A stretch of DNA of 64,000 nt from Flavobacterium sp. LC2016-01 (GTDB lineage: Bacteria; Bacteroidota; Bacteroidia; Flavobacteriales; Flavobacteriaceae), in the NCBI RefSeq assembly GCF_009711135.1, contig NZ_WMIC01000006.1, positions 186,001 through 250,000 on the forward strand, written 5' to 3'. Each line of letters opens with the position of its first letter. Within the stretch, counting starts at the first letter, position 1. Both the position numbers and the translations under genes were made by a program. Shown here one piece after another: positions 35,222-44,125 of this stretch. The notes under the pieces were generated by a model, which was not told where the DNA came from, ran no database searches, and saw only the letters and a list, made by a program, of their open reading frames with translations.

Positions 35222-38200
35222 ATGAAAAAACCAGTTGGTAAACAACGATTACTCCATCGAATCATGAAAATAACACTATTTCAGTTTGTCTTAGCACTTA
35301 TATTTTCAAGTGTTACAATGGCAAACAGTGTAAATGGGCAGAAAAAATTAGATACTAAAGTTACAATTACAGTTGAAAATTTAACTTTAGACAACGCATT
35401 ATCTAAAATTGAAAAGTCAGCACAAGTAAAATTTTCTTATAATTCAAGATTACCTCAATTAAACCAAAAAGTTAGTATTGAGGCAAATCAAGAAACTTTG
35501 GCTAGTATTCTTAACCGAATCCTAGCGCCTTTTAATATCACTTTTTCTGAAGTAAGCAATCAGATTGTTTTGCAAAAAAATGCAGTAGCAGATCCTTTTT
35601 CTGCGACAGCAAATCATGATGCCTTATTAAATATTTTTACTGCAGGTCCAATTATTAAAGGAAAAGTAACAGATGTTACAGGAAGTCCGCTTCCTGGTGC
35701 AACAGTAATGGCAAAAGGAACTAAAATTGCAGTTTTGACTGATTTTGATGGGAATTTCTCTATAGAAATGCCTGCAAATAGTACAACTTTAGTGATTTCT
35801 TATGTAGGAATGGAGACTAAAGAAATTGACACTTCAAATACTTCGCCAACTATTGTTTTGACTGAATTGGGTCAAAATTTAAAAGAAGTTGTGGTAACAA
35901 CAGGTTATGAAAAAACTTCTAAAAGAACTTTTACGGGGGCAATTAGTAAAATTTCTGGTGCCGAATTAAAAGTTGATGGTGTAGTTGACGTAAGCCGAAT
36001 GATCGAAGGAAAAGCTGCCGGGGTAACCGTGCAGAATGTTACAGGTACCTTTGGTACAGCTCCTAAAATTACCGTTCGTGGATCTTCTTCTATTTTTGGA
36101 GATACAAAACCTTTATGGGTAATTGACGGTGTTGTTCAGGAAGATATCATCAATATGTCGTTTGCAGATTTAGCTTCTGGAAATTCATCGACATTATTAA
36201 GTTCATCTGTAGCAGGTTTAAACGCAAACGACATTCAAAATATCGAAATTCTTAAAGATGCATCGGCTACGTCAATTTATGGTTCAAGATCGTTAAATGG
36301 GGTTGTAGTTGTAACTACCAAGGGAGGTCGTAGAGATTCTCCATTAAAAATAACATACGGTTTAGAACAAACTGTCAGAACGGTTCCAAACTACAGCCAG
36401 TATGATATTTTGAATTCTCAGGAGTCTATGAGTATTTTTAAGGAAATGGAAGCGAAAGGCTATCTTGATTTGCCTTCAACTGTAAATGGAAGATATGGAG
36501 GAGCATACAACATTTTAGGAAGAGCAATAAATACTTATAATCCTGAAACTGGAACTTATTTAGTGAATAATGATCCTGTTAGCCGTAATAATTTCTTAAA
36601 GAAATATGAATTAGCAAATACAGACTGGTTCGAGGTTTTATTTAGACCATCTATTACACAAAACCACTCTTTGAGTTTTTCTGGCGGAGGAAAAAACAAT
36701 ACGTTCTATGCTTCGTTAGGCTACTATACAGATCCAGGATGGACTATTGCTGATGATGTAAAACAAATATCAAGTAACCTAAAAGGTACATTTTTTATAA
36801 ATGATAAATTGAATATTACCTTATCTACGTTAGCTTCTATTCGTGATCAGGGTGCGCCTGGAAGTTATGAAAGCGAAAAAGATGTTGTTTTTGGAAAAGT
36901 AACACGTGATTTTGATATCAATCCATTCAACTATGTATTAAATACAAGCAGAACTTTGCGTCCTTACGATGAAAATGGTAATCTGGAATACTATAGAAAT
37001 AACTGGGCAAAAATGAATATTGTGAACGAATTGGCCAACAATTATATGGAAATTGAGGTTAAGGATATTCGTTTTCAATTGGATTTAGATTATAAAATAT
37101 CTAAGCATTTGAATTATAACTTAACAGGTTCTGCGCGTTATGCCAATACAAGTCGTGAGCATAAAATTTTAGAAGGCTCAAATGTTGTAGGCGCTTATAA
37201 AGCGGGTACGCCAGAAGGTGAAGACGGGGTAAATACATTGGTAAGAAATGATAATATTTTTTTATATCAGGACCCGAATGACTTAAACGCTCCTAAAGTT
37301 TCTGTTTTACCAAATGGAGGTTTCTTAAGAAAATTTACAAATGATATGACTTCTTATAACTTAAGAAACAGTATCAATTATAGAAATATTTTTAACGAAA
37401 AACATGAGGTTGAAGGTTTATTTGGAACTGAAATGAGAGTCGTAGATCGATCTAGCGATAATTTTACAGCTGCAGGTTTACAATACGACAGAGGTTTAAC
37501 GGCCTTTACTGATCCAAGATTAATTGAAAAAATTATCAATGGAGGAGATTCTTATTATGGATTCAATGAAGAAAAAGAAAGAACAGTTGGTTTCTTCGGG
37601 AAAGTAGGATATACTTATGATCGTCGTTATACGGCTTCTGTTACAGGACGTTATGATGGGTCAAACAGACAAGGAAATAGTGATTCATCAAGATGGCTGC
37701 CAACTTATACTTTTAGTGGAAAATGGAATGTTGCTGAAGAAAAATTTATGAAAAATGTTGAATCAGTAAATACTTTAGCATTAAGAGCTTCTTACGGTTT
37801 AACAGCTACAGCGGGACCTGCAACAAACTCTTTGGCTATTTACAAAAGTTATGTAACAGATCGTTTTAATCTTGATGACAGAGAAACAGGAATTAGAATT
37901 GACGAATTACAAAACGGAGATTTAACTTGGGAAAAGCAATTCGAAACGAACATTGGAGTTGATCTGGGAATGTTCAATAACAGAGTGCAGTTCACTACTG
38001 ATGTCTATCGTCGTAAAGCATTTGACTTAGTTGATTACGTAATTACTTCCGGAATTGGAGGTCAAAGAATCAGACAAGGAAATAATGCTGATATGGAAAC
38101 AAAAGGTTTAGAGGTTGCTTTTACAACTAAAAACTTTGATAACAGAGATTTCAAATGGTCTACAACGATGAATTTTTCAGTTTATAATCAGGAAATTACA

Positions 38201-38950
38201 AGATTGGAAAATACGCCAACTGCATTTGATTTGATTGATGCAAATGGAGGAAATACATTAGGACATCCAAGAAATTCATTGTACTCTTATCAATTTACAG
38301 GCTTAAACAATCAAGGTCTTCCAACGTTCATTTTACAAGACGGAGCTGTGAATAATATTACAGAAGCTAATTTTCAGGATAATTTAAATGTGACGAAATA
38401 TTTAAAATATGAAGGATCAATTGAGCCAAATAAATCTATTGGTTTAGCCAATACATTCACGTACAAAAACTGGTCTTTATATGTGTTTTTTGTTGGATCA
38501 GGAGGAAACAAAGTTCGTTTAAATCCAATTTACGACAGTACTTATGATGATTTAACGGTATTCACAAAAGATTTCACAAACCGCTGGATCAATCCGGGCG
38601 ATGAAAATTTCACTGATGTTCCAGTTATCGCAGACAGACGTTTAAATGCTAATTATGATGGAGCGAGAAACCTTGCAAAAGCATACAACACCTATAATTA
38701 TTCAGATGTTCGTATTGCAGACGGTGATTTTGTAAGATTAAAAAACATATCATTAAGTTGGGAATTTCCTAGTGATTTCAAGAAAAAAATAGGAGTAAGT
38801 ACATTTACTTTAAAAGGATCAGCGGTTAATCCATGGCTAATTTATTCTGATAAAAGATTAAACGGTCAGGATCCTGAATTTCGTAATTCTGGAGGAGTTG
38901 CTTTACCAGTAACCTCTCAATACACATTTACTTTAAACCTTTCATTATAA
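35222..38950 (+). CDS. SusC/RagA family TonB-linked outer membrane protein with STN domain
   Basis: 1242 aa. Signal region with a long basic leader (to about residue 38; a second ATG at 35264 is possible). STN/secretin domain at about 42-120 (VTITVENLTLDNALSKIEK). Carboxypeptidase-D-like repeat from IIKGKVTDVTGSPLPGATV. Plug domain from LKEVVVTTGYEK, then the beta-barrel to the C-terminal TFTLNLSL with a terminal aromatic/hydrophobic strand. Takes up substrate with SusD as lid. The STN domain means it also signals to FecR. Full length, no break seen. Confidence 0.95.
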   Translation: MKKPVGKQRLLHRIMKITLFQFVLALIFSSVTMANSVNGQKKLDTKVTITVENLTLDNALSKIEKSAQVKFSYNSRLPQLNQKVSIEANQETLASILNRILAPFNITFSEVSNQIVLQKNAVADPFSATANHDALLNIFTAGPIIKGKVTDVTGSPLPGATVMAKGTKIAVLTDFDGNFSIEMPANSTTLVISYVGMETKEIDTSNTSPTIVLTELGQNLKEVVVTTGYEKTSKRTFTGAISKISGAELKVDGVVDVSRMIEGKAAGVTVQNVTGTFGTAPKITVRGSSSIFGDTKPLWVIDGVVQEDIINMSFADLASGNSSTLLSSSVAGLNANDIQNIEILKDASATSIYGSRSLNGVVVVTTKGGRRDSPLKITYGLEQTVRTVPNYSQYDILNSQESMSIFKEMEAKGYLDLPSTVNGRYGGAYNILGRAINTYNPETGTYLVNNDPVSRNNFLKKYELANTDWFEVLFRPSITQNHSLSFSGGGKNNTFYASLGYYTDPGWTIADDVKQISSNLKGTFFINDKLNITLSTLASIRDQGAPGSYESEKDVVFGKVTRDFDINPFNYVLNTSRTLRPYDENGNLEYYRNNWAKMNIVNELANNYMEIEVKDIRFQLDLDYKISKHLNYNLTGSARYANTSREHKILEGSNVVGAYKAGTPEGEDGVNTLVRNDNIFLYQDPNDLNAPKVSVLPNGGFLRKFTNDMTSYNLRNSINYRNIFNEKHEVEGLFGTEMRVVDRSSDNFTAAGLQYDRGLTAFTDPRLIEKIINGGDSYYGFNEEKERTVGFFGKVGYTYDRRYTASVTGRYDGSNRQGNSDSSRWLPTYTFSGKWNVAEEKFMKNVESVNTLALRASYGLTATAGPATNSLAIYKSYVTDRFNLDDRETGIRIDELQNGDLTWEKQFETNIGVDLGMFNNRVQFTTDVYRRKAFDLVDYVITSGIGGQRIRQGNNADMETKGLEVAFTTKNFDNRDFKWSTTMNFSVYNQEITRLENTPTAFDLIDANGGNTLGHPRNSLYSYQFTGLNNQGLPTFILQDGAVNNITEANFQDNLNVTKYLKYEGSIEPNKSIGLANTFTYKNWSLYVFFVGSGGNKVRLNPIYDSTYDDLTVFTKDFTNRWINPGDENFTDVPVIADRRLNANYDGARNLAKAYNTYNYSDVRIADGDFVRLKNISLSWEFPSDFKKKIGVSTFTLKGSAVNPWLIYSDKRLNGQDPEFRNSGGVALPVTSQYTFTLNLSL

Positions 38951-38961
38951 TATTCAAAATC

Positions 38962-40440
38962 ATGAAAAACTTAAAAATAGCATTATCCCTGTTAATACTT
39001 ATATGTATTTCTAGCTGTGATGATTTCCTTTCAGAAAAGCCAGATAACAGAACCGAAATTGATACGCCTGCAAAAATATCAGAGTTGTTAGTAGAAGCGT
39101 ACCCAAAAATGAGTTATTTCGAGATTGCTGAAACAATGTCTGACAACGTTTTTGATAGCGGATTGCCAGAAACATTACAAAAAAACGAGCAAAACTATAA
39201 TTGGTTAATTCAAACCGAAACAACGGATATTGATACACAGGCCTACTATTGGGATGCTTGTTATAATGCCATTGCGCACGCCAATAAGGCTTTGGAAGCA
39301 ATTGACCAATTAGGAAATCCTGCAAGCCTTAATCCGCAAAAAGGAGAAGCACTTGTAGCAAGAGCTTATTCTCATTTTATGTTAGTTTCACTTTGGTCAA
39401 AACGTTATAATCCTGCAACAGCAGCTTCAGATCTAGGAATTCCGTATGTAACAAAACCGGAAACTGAATTATTGACTAAATACAAAAGAAATACGGTTGC
39501 TGAAGTTTTTAGTTTTATAGAAAAAGACTTAGAAGAAGGTTTGAAATTGGTAACAAACGATTACAAAGAGCCTAAATTTCACTTTAATATTAATGCGTCA
39601 AAAGCTTTTGCAAGCAGATTTTATTTAGTGAAAGGAAATTGGGACAGAGTTCTTGAATTGTCTAACGATTTTGCAACAAAGCCAGTAGGCAAATTAAGAG
39701 ATTATTCCTCTTACGAATCTATAGGTGTTGAAGATCAGCAATTAAAATATGGAGCCAGTAATATTGAAACTAATTTATTAATAGTTTCTGCTAATACAAT
39801 TGTGAGCAGAGCATATTATTTAAATCGTTTTAACTTGTCCGGAACACGTCAAACAGATGTTTTTGGTGGAACGACAAACCTTTTTGGGAAAGCATATTAC
39901 TATAACCTTTATTCGTCAAACAGCAGTATTACTTTATTTGTTCCAAAGTTCTATGAGTACTTTAAATATTCTAATGTAACTGCTGGAATTGGAGATCCAT
40001 ATGTTGCTGAAGTTTTACTAAGTAATGATGAGTTTTTCTTAAACCGAATCGAAGCACACGTTATGAAAGGTCAGACTGCTATAGCGAATGAAGAACTGGA
40101 ATATTTTTTAGCTACAAGAACACCAACGTATAATAGTACAACAGATAAAGTTACAGAAGCAAAAGTGGTAGCAAAATTCCCGGTTATTGCAGATGAATAC
40201 ACACCATTCTATCCAATGACAGCGGTACAGACTTCTTATATAAAAGCGATTGCAGAAACAAGAAGAAGAGATTTTATACATGAAGGATTAAGATGGTTTG
40301 ATATTAAGCGTTTTAACATTGTTGTGAAGCATGAAACGGCAAATAAGCCGGTTAATACATTAGCAAAAGATGATAACCGCAGAGCATTGCAAATTCCATT
40401 GCATGCATCAAACACTGGCGTTGAACTAAATCCTAGATAA
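38962..40440 (+). CDS. SusD/RagB family outer-membrane lipoprotein
   Basis: 492 aa. Lipoprotein signal MKNLKIALSLLILICISSC with Cys19, then the TPR-like SusD fold: DACYNAIAHANKALEAID, GEALVARAYSHFMLV and the C-terminal ETRRRDFIHEGLRWFDIKRFNI, all typical. Pairs with the SusC 11 nt upstream as the substrate-capturing lid. The family binds glycans in Bacteroides, but peptide and other substrates are known. The substrate here is unknown. Confidence 0.95.
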   Translation: MKNLKIALSLLILICISSCDDFLSEKPDNRTEIDTPAKISELLVEAYPKMSYFEIAETMSDNVFDSGLPETLQKNEQNYNWLIQTETTDIDTQAYYWDACYNAIAHANKALEAIDQLGNPASLNPQKGEALVARAYSHFMLVSLWSKRYNPATAASDLGIPYVTKPETELLTKYKRNTVAEVFSFIEKDLEEGLKLVTNDYKEPKFHFNINASKAFASRFYLVKGNWDRVLELSNDFATKPVGKLRDYSSYESIGVEDQQLKYGASNIETNLLIVSANTIVSRAYYLNRFNLSGTRQTDVFGGTTNLFGKAYYYNLYSSNSSITLFVPKFYEYFKYSNVTAGIGDPYVAEVLLSNDEFFLNRIEAHVMKGQTAIANEELEYFLATRTPTYNSTTDKVTEAKVVAKFPVIADEYTPFYPMTAVQTSYIKAIAETRRRDFIHEGLRWFDIKRFNIVVKHETANKPVNTLAKDDNRRALQIPLHASNTGVELNPR

Positions 40441-40455
40441 CTAAAAATTAAAATT

Positions 40456-41316
40456 ATGAAATTATTAAAATATAATAAAATTGCGGTTTTAGCACTAGTT
40501 TCGATCACTCTAATTTCATGTGGTAATGACGAAATGCCAGGAGAAAGTCAGTTAGACTATACACAACCAGCAAAAACAACTTTAGATAATTGGATCACAA
40601 ATGCTTATGTGAAGCCTTATAATATTAATGTACAATATAAGTGGAATCAAAATACAGTTGATAACAGTCGTTATTTATTTCCTCCAACAGTTGATAAAGT
40701 ACAGCCTGCGCTGGAAATTGTACAGACAATCTGGCTTAAAAGTTATGCAACAATCGGAGGTCCTGATTTCGTAAAGAAAATAGCGCCAAGAGAAATTGTT
40801 TTAGTAGGAGGGGTGAATTTAAATAGTGTAGGTACAAGAACTTTAGGTTTGGCAGAAGGCGGACAGCGTGTTACCTTGTTTGAAACTGATTATATTGATA
40901 AATCAAATCGAGCAAACGTTTCGGAGTTTATACATACCATTCAGCACGAGTACATCCATATTTTAAATCAAAATAAACCTTTTGACGAAAAAGCATGGAA
41001 ACTTTTAACGCCTGGTGGTTATACGGCAGATTGGTATAATTATGAGATACCGGAATCCAATGAGCTTGGATTTATCACAAGTTATGCAAGATCAAACATC
41101 AACGAGGATTTTGCTGAAACTGCTTCAATGATATTAATCTATTCAAAAGCGGAATATGCTTCATTTTTAGCTGGCATTAAAAGCCCAACTGCTCTTGCAG
41201 CCTTAAAAGCAAAAGAAGCAATCGTAGTGAAATATTTTAAAGAAGCTTTCAATATGGATTTTTATGCTTTGAGAGATGAAGCCGAAAAAAATACAACAGC
41301 TGTAATAAATAATTAA
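40456..41316 (+). CDS. Import-associated zinc metallohydrolase lipoprotein (Peptidase_Mx1-like)
   Basis: 286 aa. Lipoprotein signal with Cys22 (VSITLISCGND). HTIQHEYIHILNQ gives HEXXH, and GFITSYARSNINEDFAETASMIL supplies the downstream Glu expected of this zincin. I associate it with the group described as substrate import-associated zinc metallohydrolase lipoproteins, found beside SusC/SusD. It probably processes the imported polymer at the cell surface. Starts 15 nt after susD, with DUF4302 10 nt after it. Confidence 0.85.
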   Translation: MKLLKYNKIAVLALVSITLISCGNDEMPGESQLDYTQPAKTTLDNWITNAYVKPYNINVQYKWNQNTVDNSRYLFPPTVDKVQPALEIVQTIWLKSYATIGGPDFVKKIAPREIVLVGGVNLNSVGTRTLGLAEGGQRVTLFETDYIDKSNRANVSEFIHTIQHEYIHILNQNKPFDEKAWKLLTPGGYTADWYNYEIPESNELGFITSYARSNINEDFAETASMILIYSKAEYASFLAGIKSPTALAALKAKEAIVVKYFKEAFNMDFYALRDEAEKNTTAVINN

Positions 41317-41326
41317 AAAAAGTATT

Positions 41327-42673
41327 ATGAAAATGAAAGATATATTTAAGTACTTATTTGCAACGCTTTTGGTGTTGTACTTGAGCAGCTGTAGCAATAA
41401 TACAGATGCGGAACAAAATTTTGATCAAACGCCAACAGAGCGATTAAATGCTCAAAAAAGTGAATTAAATAATTTGTTGCTTTCTTCAGAATTTGGTTGG
41501 AAAGCAGTTTATTTTACAGATAATACTGTTTTAGGCGGATATACACATTTGTTCAAATTTGCCAAAGACGGAACGGTACAAATGGCTTCAGATTTTGATA
41601 GCGATACTAACGTTTATAAAAGCGAGTACGAAGTTCAGTTAGGAAGCACGGTCAGTGTAGTTTTTACTACCAGAAATAGAATTCATCTTTTGTCAGAGTC
41701 AGACAATTACCCGATTCCTGCTTTAAGAGCAAAAGGGTATTTAGGAGATTTTCAGTTTTTATATTATGGACAGGAAAATGGTGAAATCATTTTTAGAACA
41801 AATAGAAGTGGAGAGGAATTACGTTTTGTAAAAGCAACGGCTAATGACTGGACAGATCTTCCTAAAAATATTATAATGGAGCAAAATGTTGTTGGAGGAG
41901 ATGACAGACCACTTTTTAGACTGCTTGAAACAAACGATGGTAAAGCAATTCATAAATTTGATTTTTCATTTAGTGCAGTAACTCGTTTTGCAGAATCAAA
42001 CTCTATAGAAAGTGGTTATACTGTGAGTTACAATATGGGAGTTGGATACACACCAACCGGAATCGTAGTGAGTCCTGCGGTTGAAGTAGGAGGACAGAAA
42101 TTGACGAATTTCATATACAACAGTACGGATGGAAGTTTTACAGCAACAGGAACAAATGGGGTAACTGCTGTTATAAAATATACAGACAAACCCTTAGTTC
42201 TTACAGATGATTATAAAATAATGCTTCCTGGACAGCCAGTTGCTTGGTTTGGATTCTTTACTGATGACTATACTGTAGAAGCACAGACTAATTCACCATT
42301 GTTTTATGCGGAATTGGAAAAAATTAATGCATCCTTACCAGCAGGGCAAAGTATTGCTTCGGTTGAAATATATAGTAATCATGCCATTGGAACCTTTATT
42401 TATTACACTTTCGTAGGAAGATCACCGTTGCAGCATCATGTAACTATTCAAGAGGATGCCGCTGGTAAGAAAATAATTCTGAAACATAAATCATGGAACG
42501 GAAATACGACTGTAGCCACACCGGCTTTCCTTGCAAGTTTTGATAAATATCTTATGGATCCTAACGGAATTTATGTGAAAAAAGAAAATTTCAGATTAGT
42601 TTATAGCAATACTGTTTATACGTTTACGAGTTCATCAAGTCCGTTTAGAATGACGACTTGGAAGCTTAATTAA
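41327..42673 (+). CDS. DUF4302-type surface lipoprotein
   Basis: 448 aa. Lipoprotein signal with the LYLSSCSNN lipobox. N-terminal QTPTERLNAQKSELNNLLLSSEFGWKAVYF is the DUF4302-type opening. The rest is beta-rich (many short Gly/Thr strands). This family recurs with SusC/SusD and the zinc metallohydrolase and may be a surface binding or accessory protein. No enzyme motif was seen. Last gene of the locus, closed by a terminator. Confidence 0.78.
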   Translation: MKMKDIFKYLFATLLVLYLSSCSNNTDAEQNFDQTPTERLNAQKSELNNLLLSSEFGWKAVYFTDNTVLGGYTHLFKFAKDGTVQMASDFDSDTNVYKSEYEVQLGSTVSVVFTTRNRIHLLSESDNYPIPALRAKGYLGDFQFLYYGQENGEIIFRTNRSGEELRFVKATANDWTDLPKNIIMEQNVVGGDDRPLFRLLETNDGKAIHKFDFSFSAVTRFAESNSIESGYTVSYNMGVGYTPTGIVVSPAVEVGGQKLTNFIYNSTDGSFTATGTNGVTAVIKYTDKPLVLTDDYKIMLPGQPVAWFGFFTDDYTVEAQTNSPLFYAELEKINASLPAGQSIASVEIYSNHAIGTFIYYTFVGRSPLQHHVTIQEDAAGKKIILKHKSWNGNTTVATPAFLASFDKYLMDPNGIYVKKENFRLVYSNTVYTFTSSSSPFRMTTWKLN

Positions 42674-42700
42674 TTTTTAGTTTTGTTTTTAATTTTGGGG

Positions 42701-42731
42701 AAAAGCAGCTCATTTTGTGAGTTGCTTTTTT
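42701..42731 (+). terminator. Rho-independent terminator of the SusCD locus
   Basis: AAAAGCAGCTCA, TTTTG loop, TGAGTTGCTTTT with one G-U pair and a T-tract. Nearly the same words are used at 43115-43147. Confidence 0.88.
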
Positions 42732-42807
42732 TCTCTAAAACAAAGAAGTAACATAGTTTTTATGTAAGAATTTCGAATATAAATTAGTAATTAAAATATT
42801 CAAAATT

Positions 42808-43083
42808 ATGATGAGAAAAATTATAACACCAGTAATCACTATTTTCTTTTTCTGGGGATTAGTATTAGTGACATTTTCAGAATCATATCCGCAGTACACT
42901 AGATATTATTTGTACGCATCTATTCTTGTAATTCTTCCAATAATGATTTTTGATCTTAGAAAACAGAGAAAAGAAGACAAAGAAAATGGAACAGTAAAAT
43001 TTCAATCGGCCATTTATAGAATGCTTATTATGGCAGTAATGTTAGGAATCGCGTATTTTATAACGAAACAAAATCACATCTAA
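42808..43083 (+). CDS. Small membrane protein of unknown function
   Basis: 91 aa with three hydrophobic segments (about 6-22, 32-49 and 71-85) and a charged DLRKQRKEDKENG loop. No family I recognise. Flanked on both sides by near-identical terminators, so transcribed alone. Confidence 0.65.
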   Translation: MMRKIITPVITIFFFWGLVLVTFSESYPQYTRYYLYASILVILPIMIFDLRKQRKEDKENGTVKFQSAIYRMLIMAVMLGIAYFITKQNHI

Positions 43084-43114
43084 ATTTATACTTTTGTTTT
43101 TATTTTTTTGAGCG

Positions 43115-43147
43115 AAAAGCAACTCCTGTTTTGGAGTTGCTTTTTTT
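43115..43147 (+). terminator. Rho-independent terminator
   Basis: AAAAGCAACTCC, 6-nt loop, GGAGTTGCTTTT then T-tract: perfect 12-bp stem. Confidence 0.88.
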
Positions 43148-43210
43148 CTTGTTTAGGAAGATTATATGCCATTTTTTGCAATCCAAATTTTATTAAACGC
43201 CCAAATAATC

Positions 43211-43218
43211 TATATTTG
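43211..43218 (+). promoter_or_regulatory. Putative -7 box TATATTTG of fabG
   Basis: Exact TAnnTTTG match, 31 nt before the ATG at 43250. It rules out the longer in-frame start at 43166. Confidence 0.5.
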
Positions 43219-43249
43219 TAGTTCAAAAAATAAAAACGAATACCTTAAT

Positions 43250-43996
43250 ATGAAATTACTAGAAGGAAAAGTAGCAATCATTACGGGCGCTAGCCGCGGA
43301 ATTGGAAAAGGAATTGCAGAAGTTTTTGCTAAACATGGTGCAAACGTAGCATTTACATATAGTTCATCTGCTGCATCTGCAGAAGCTCTTGAAGCTGAAT
43401 TGAATAGTTTAGGAGTTAAAGCAAAAGGTTATCAATCTAATGCTGCCGATTTTAATGAAGCACAAACTTTTGTTGATGCTGTTTTAGCTGATTTTGGAAC
43501 TGTTGATATTTTGATCAACAACGCCGGAATTACAAAAGATAACTTATTAATGCGTATGTCTGAAGCTGATTTTGACCAAGTTATTGATGTTAACTTGAAA
43601 TCTGTTTTCAATATGACTAAAGCGATTCAAAAAACATTTTTGAAACAACGCGCTGGTTCTATCATCAACATTAGTTCAGTTGTTGGTGTTTCTGGAAACG
43701 CTGGTCAAACAAACTATGCAGCTTCAAAAGCGGGTGCAATTGGTTTTACAAAATCTGTAGCGCTTGAATTAGGTTCTCGTAATATTCGTTGCAACGCTAT
43801 CGCTCCTGGTTTCATCGAAACTGAAATGACTGCAAAATTACCTGAAGATGTCGTAAAAGGATGGAGAGACGGAATTCCGTTGAAACGTGGTGGAACTACT
43901 GAAGATGTAGCAAATGCTTGTCTTTTCTTAGCTTCAGATATGAGTGCTTACGTTACAGGACAAGTGCTTAACGTTTGCGGAGGAATGCTTACTTAA
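43250..43996 (+). CDS. fabG: 3-oxoacyl-[ACP] reductase
   Basis: 248 aa from the ATG at 43250 (MKLLEGKVAIITGASRGIG), the usual FabG length. The 28-residue upstream extension covers a -7 box and is rejected. The NADP-binding GASRGIGKG, NNAG, and the SDR catalytic Ser/Tyr/Lys (ISSVVGVSGNAGQTNYAASK) are intact. Reduces 3-oxoacyl-ACP in fatty acid elongation. Strong codon use. Confidence 0.95.
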   Translation: MKLLEGKVAIITGASRGIGKGIAEVFAKHGANVAFTYSSSAASAEALEAELNSLGVKAKGYQSNAADFNEAQTFVDAVLADFGTVDILINNAGITKDNLLMRMSEADFDQVIDVNLKSVFNMTKAIQKTFLKQRAGSIINISSVVGVSGNAGQTNYAASKAGAIGFTKSVALELGSRNIRCNAIAPGFIETEMTAKLPEDVVKGWRDGIPLKRGGTTEDVANACLFLASDMSAYVTGQVLNVCGGMLT

Positions 43997-44004
43997 TAGT
44001 TTGC

Positions 44005-44117
44005 AGTGTTCAGTTTTTGAGTATTCAGTAAATTCAATCTGAAAAATAATAAAAAGAACACGTTTGTTATAATTCGATTTTTAAATTCTGATCACTAAAA
44101 ACTGATTACTGAACACT
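44005..44117. repeat. Inverted-repeat spacer
   Basis: AGTGTTCAGT (44005-44014) and ACTGAACACT (44108-44117) with further AGTTTTT / AAAAACT pairs inside: a long imperfect hairpin between fabG and the VWA-like gene. Confidence 0.55.
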
Positions 44118-44125
44118 AAATATAT

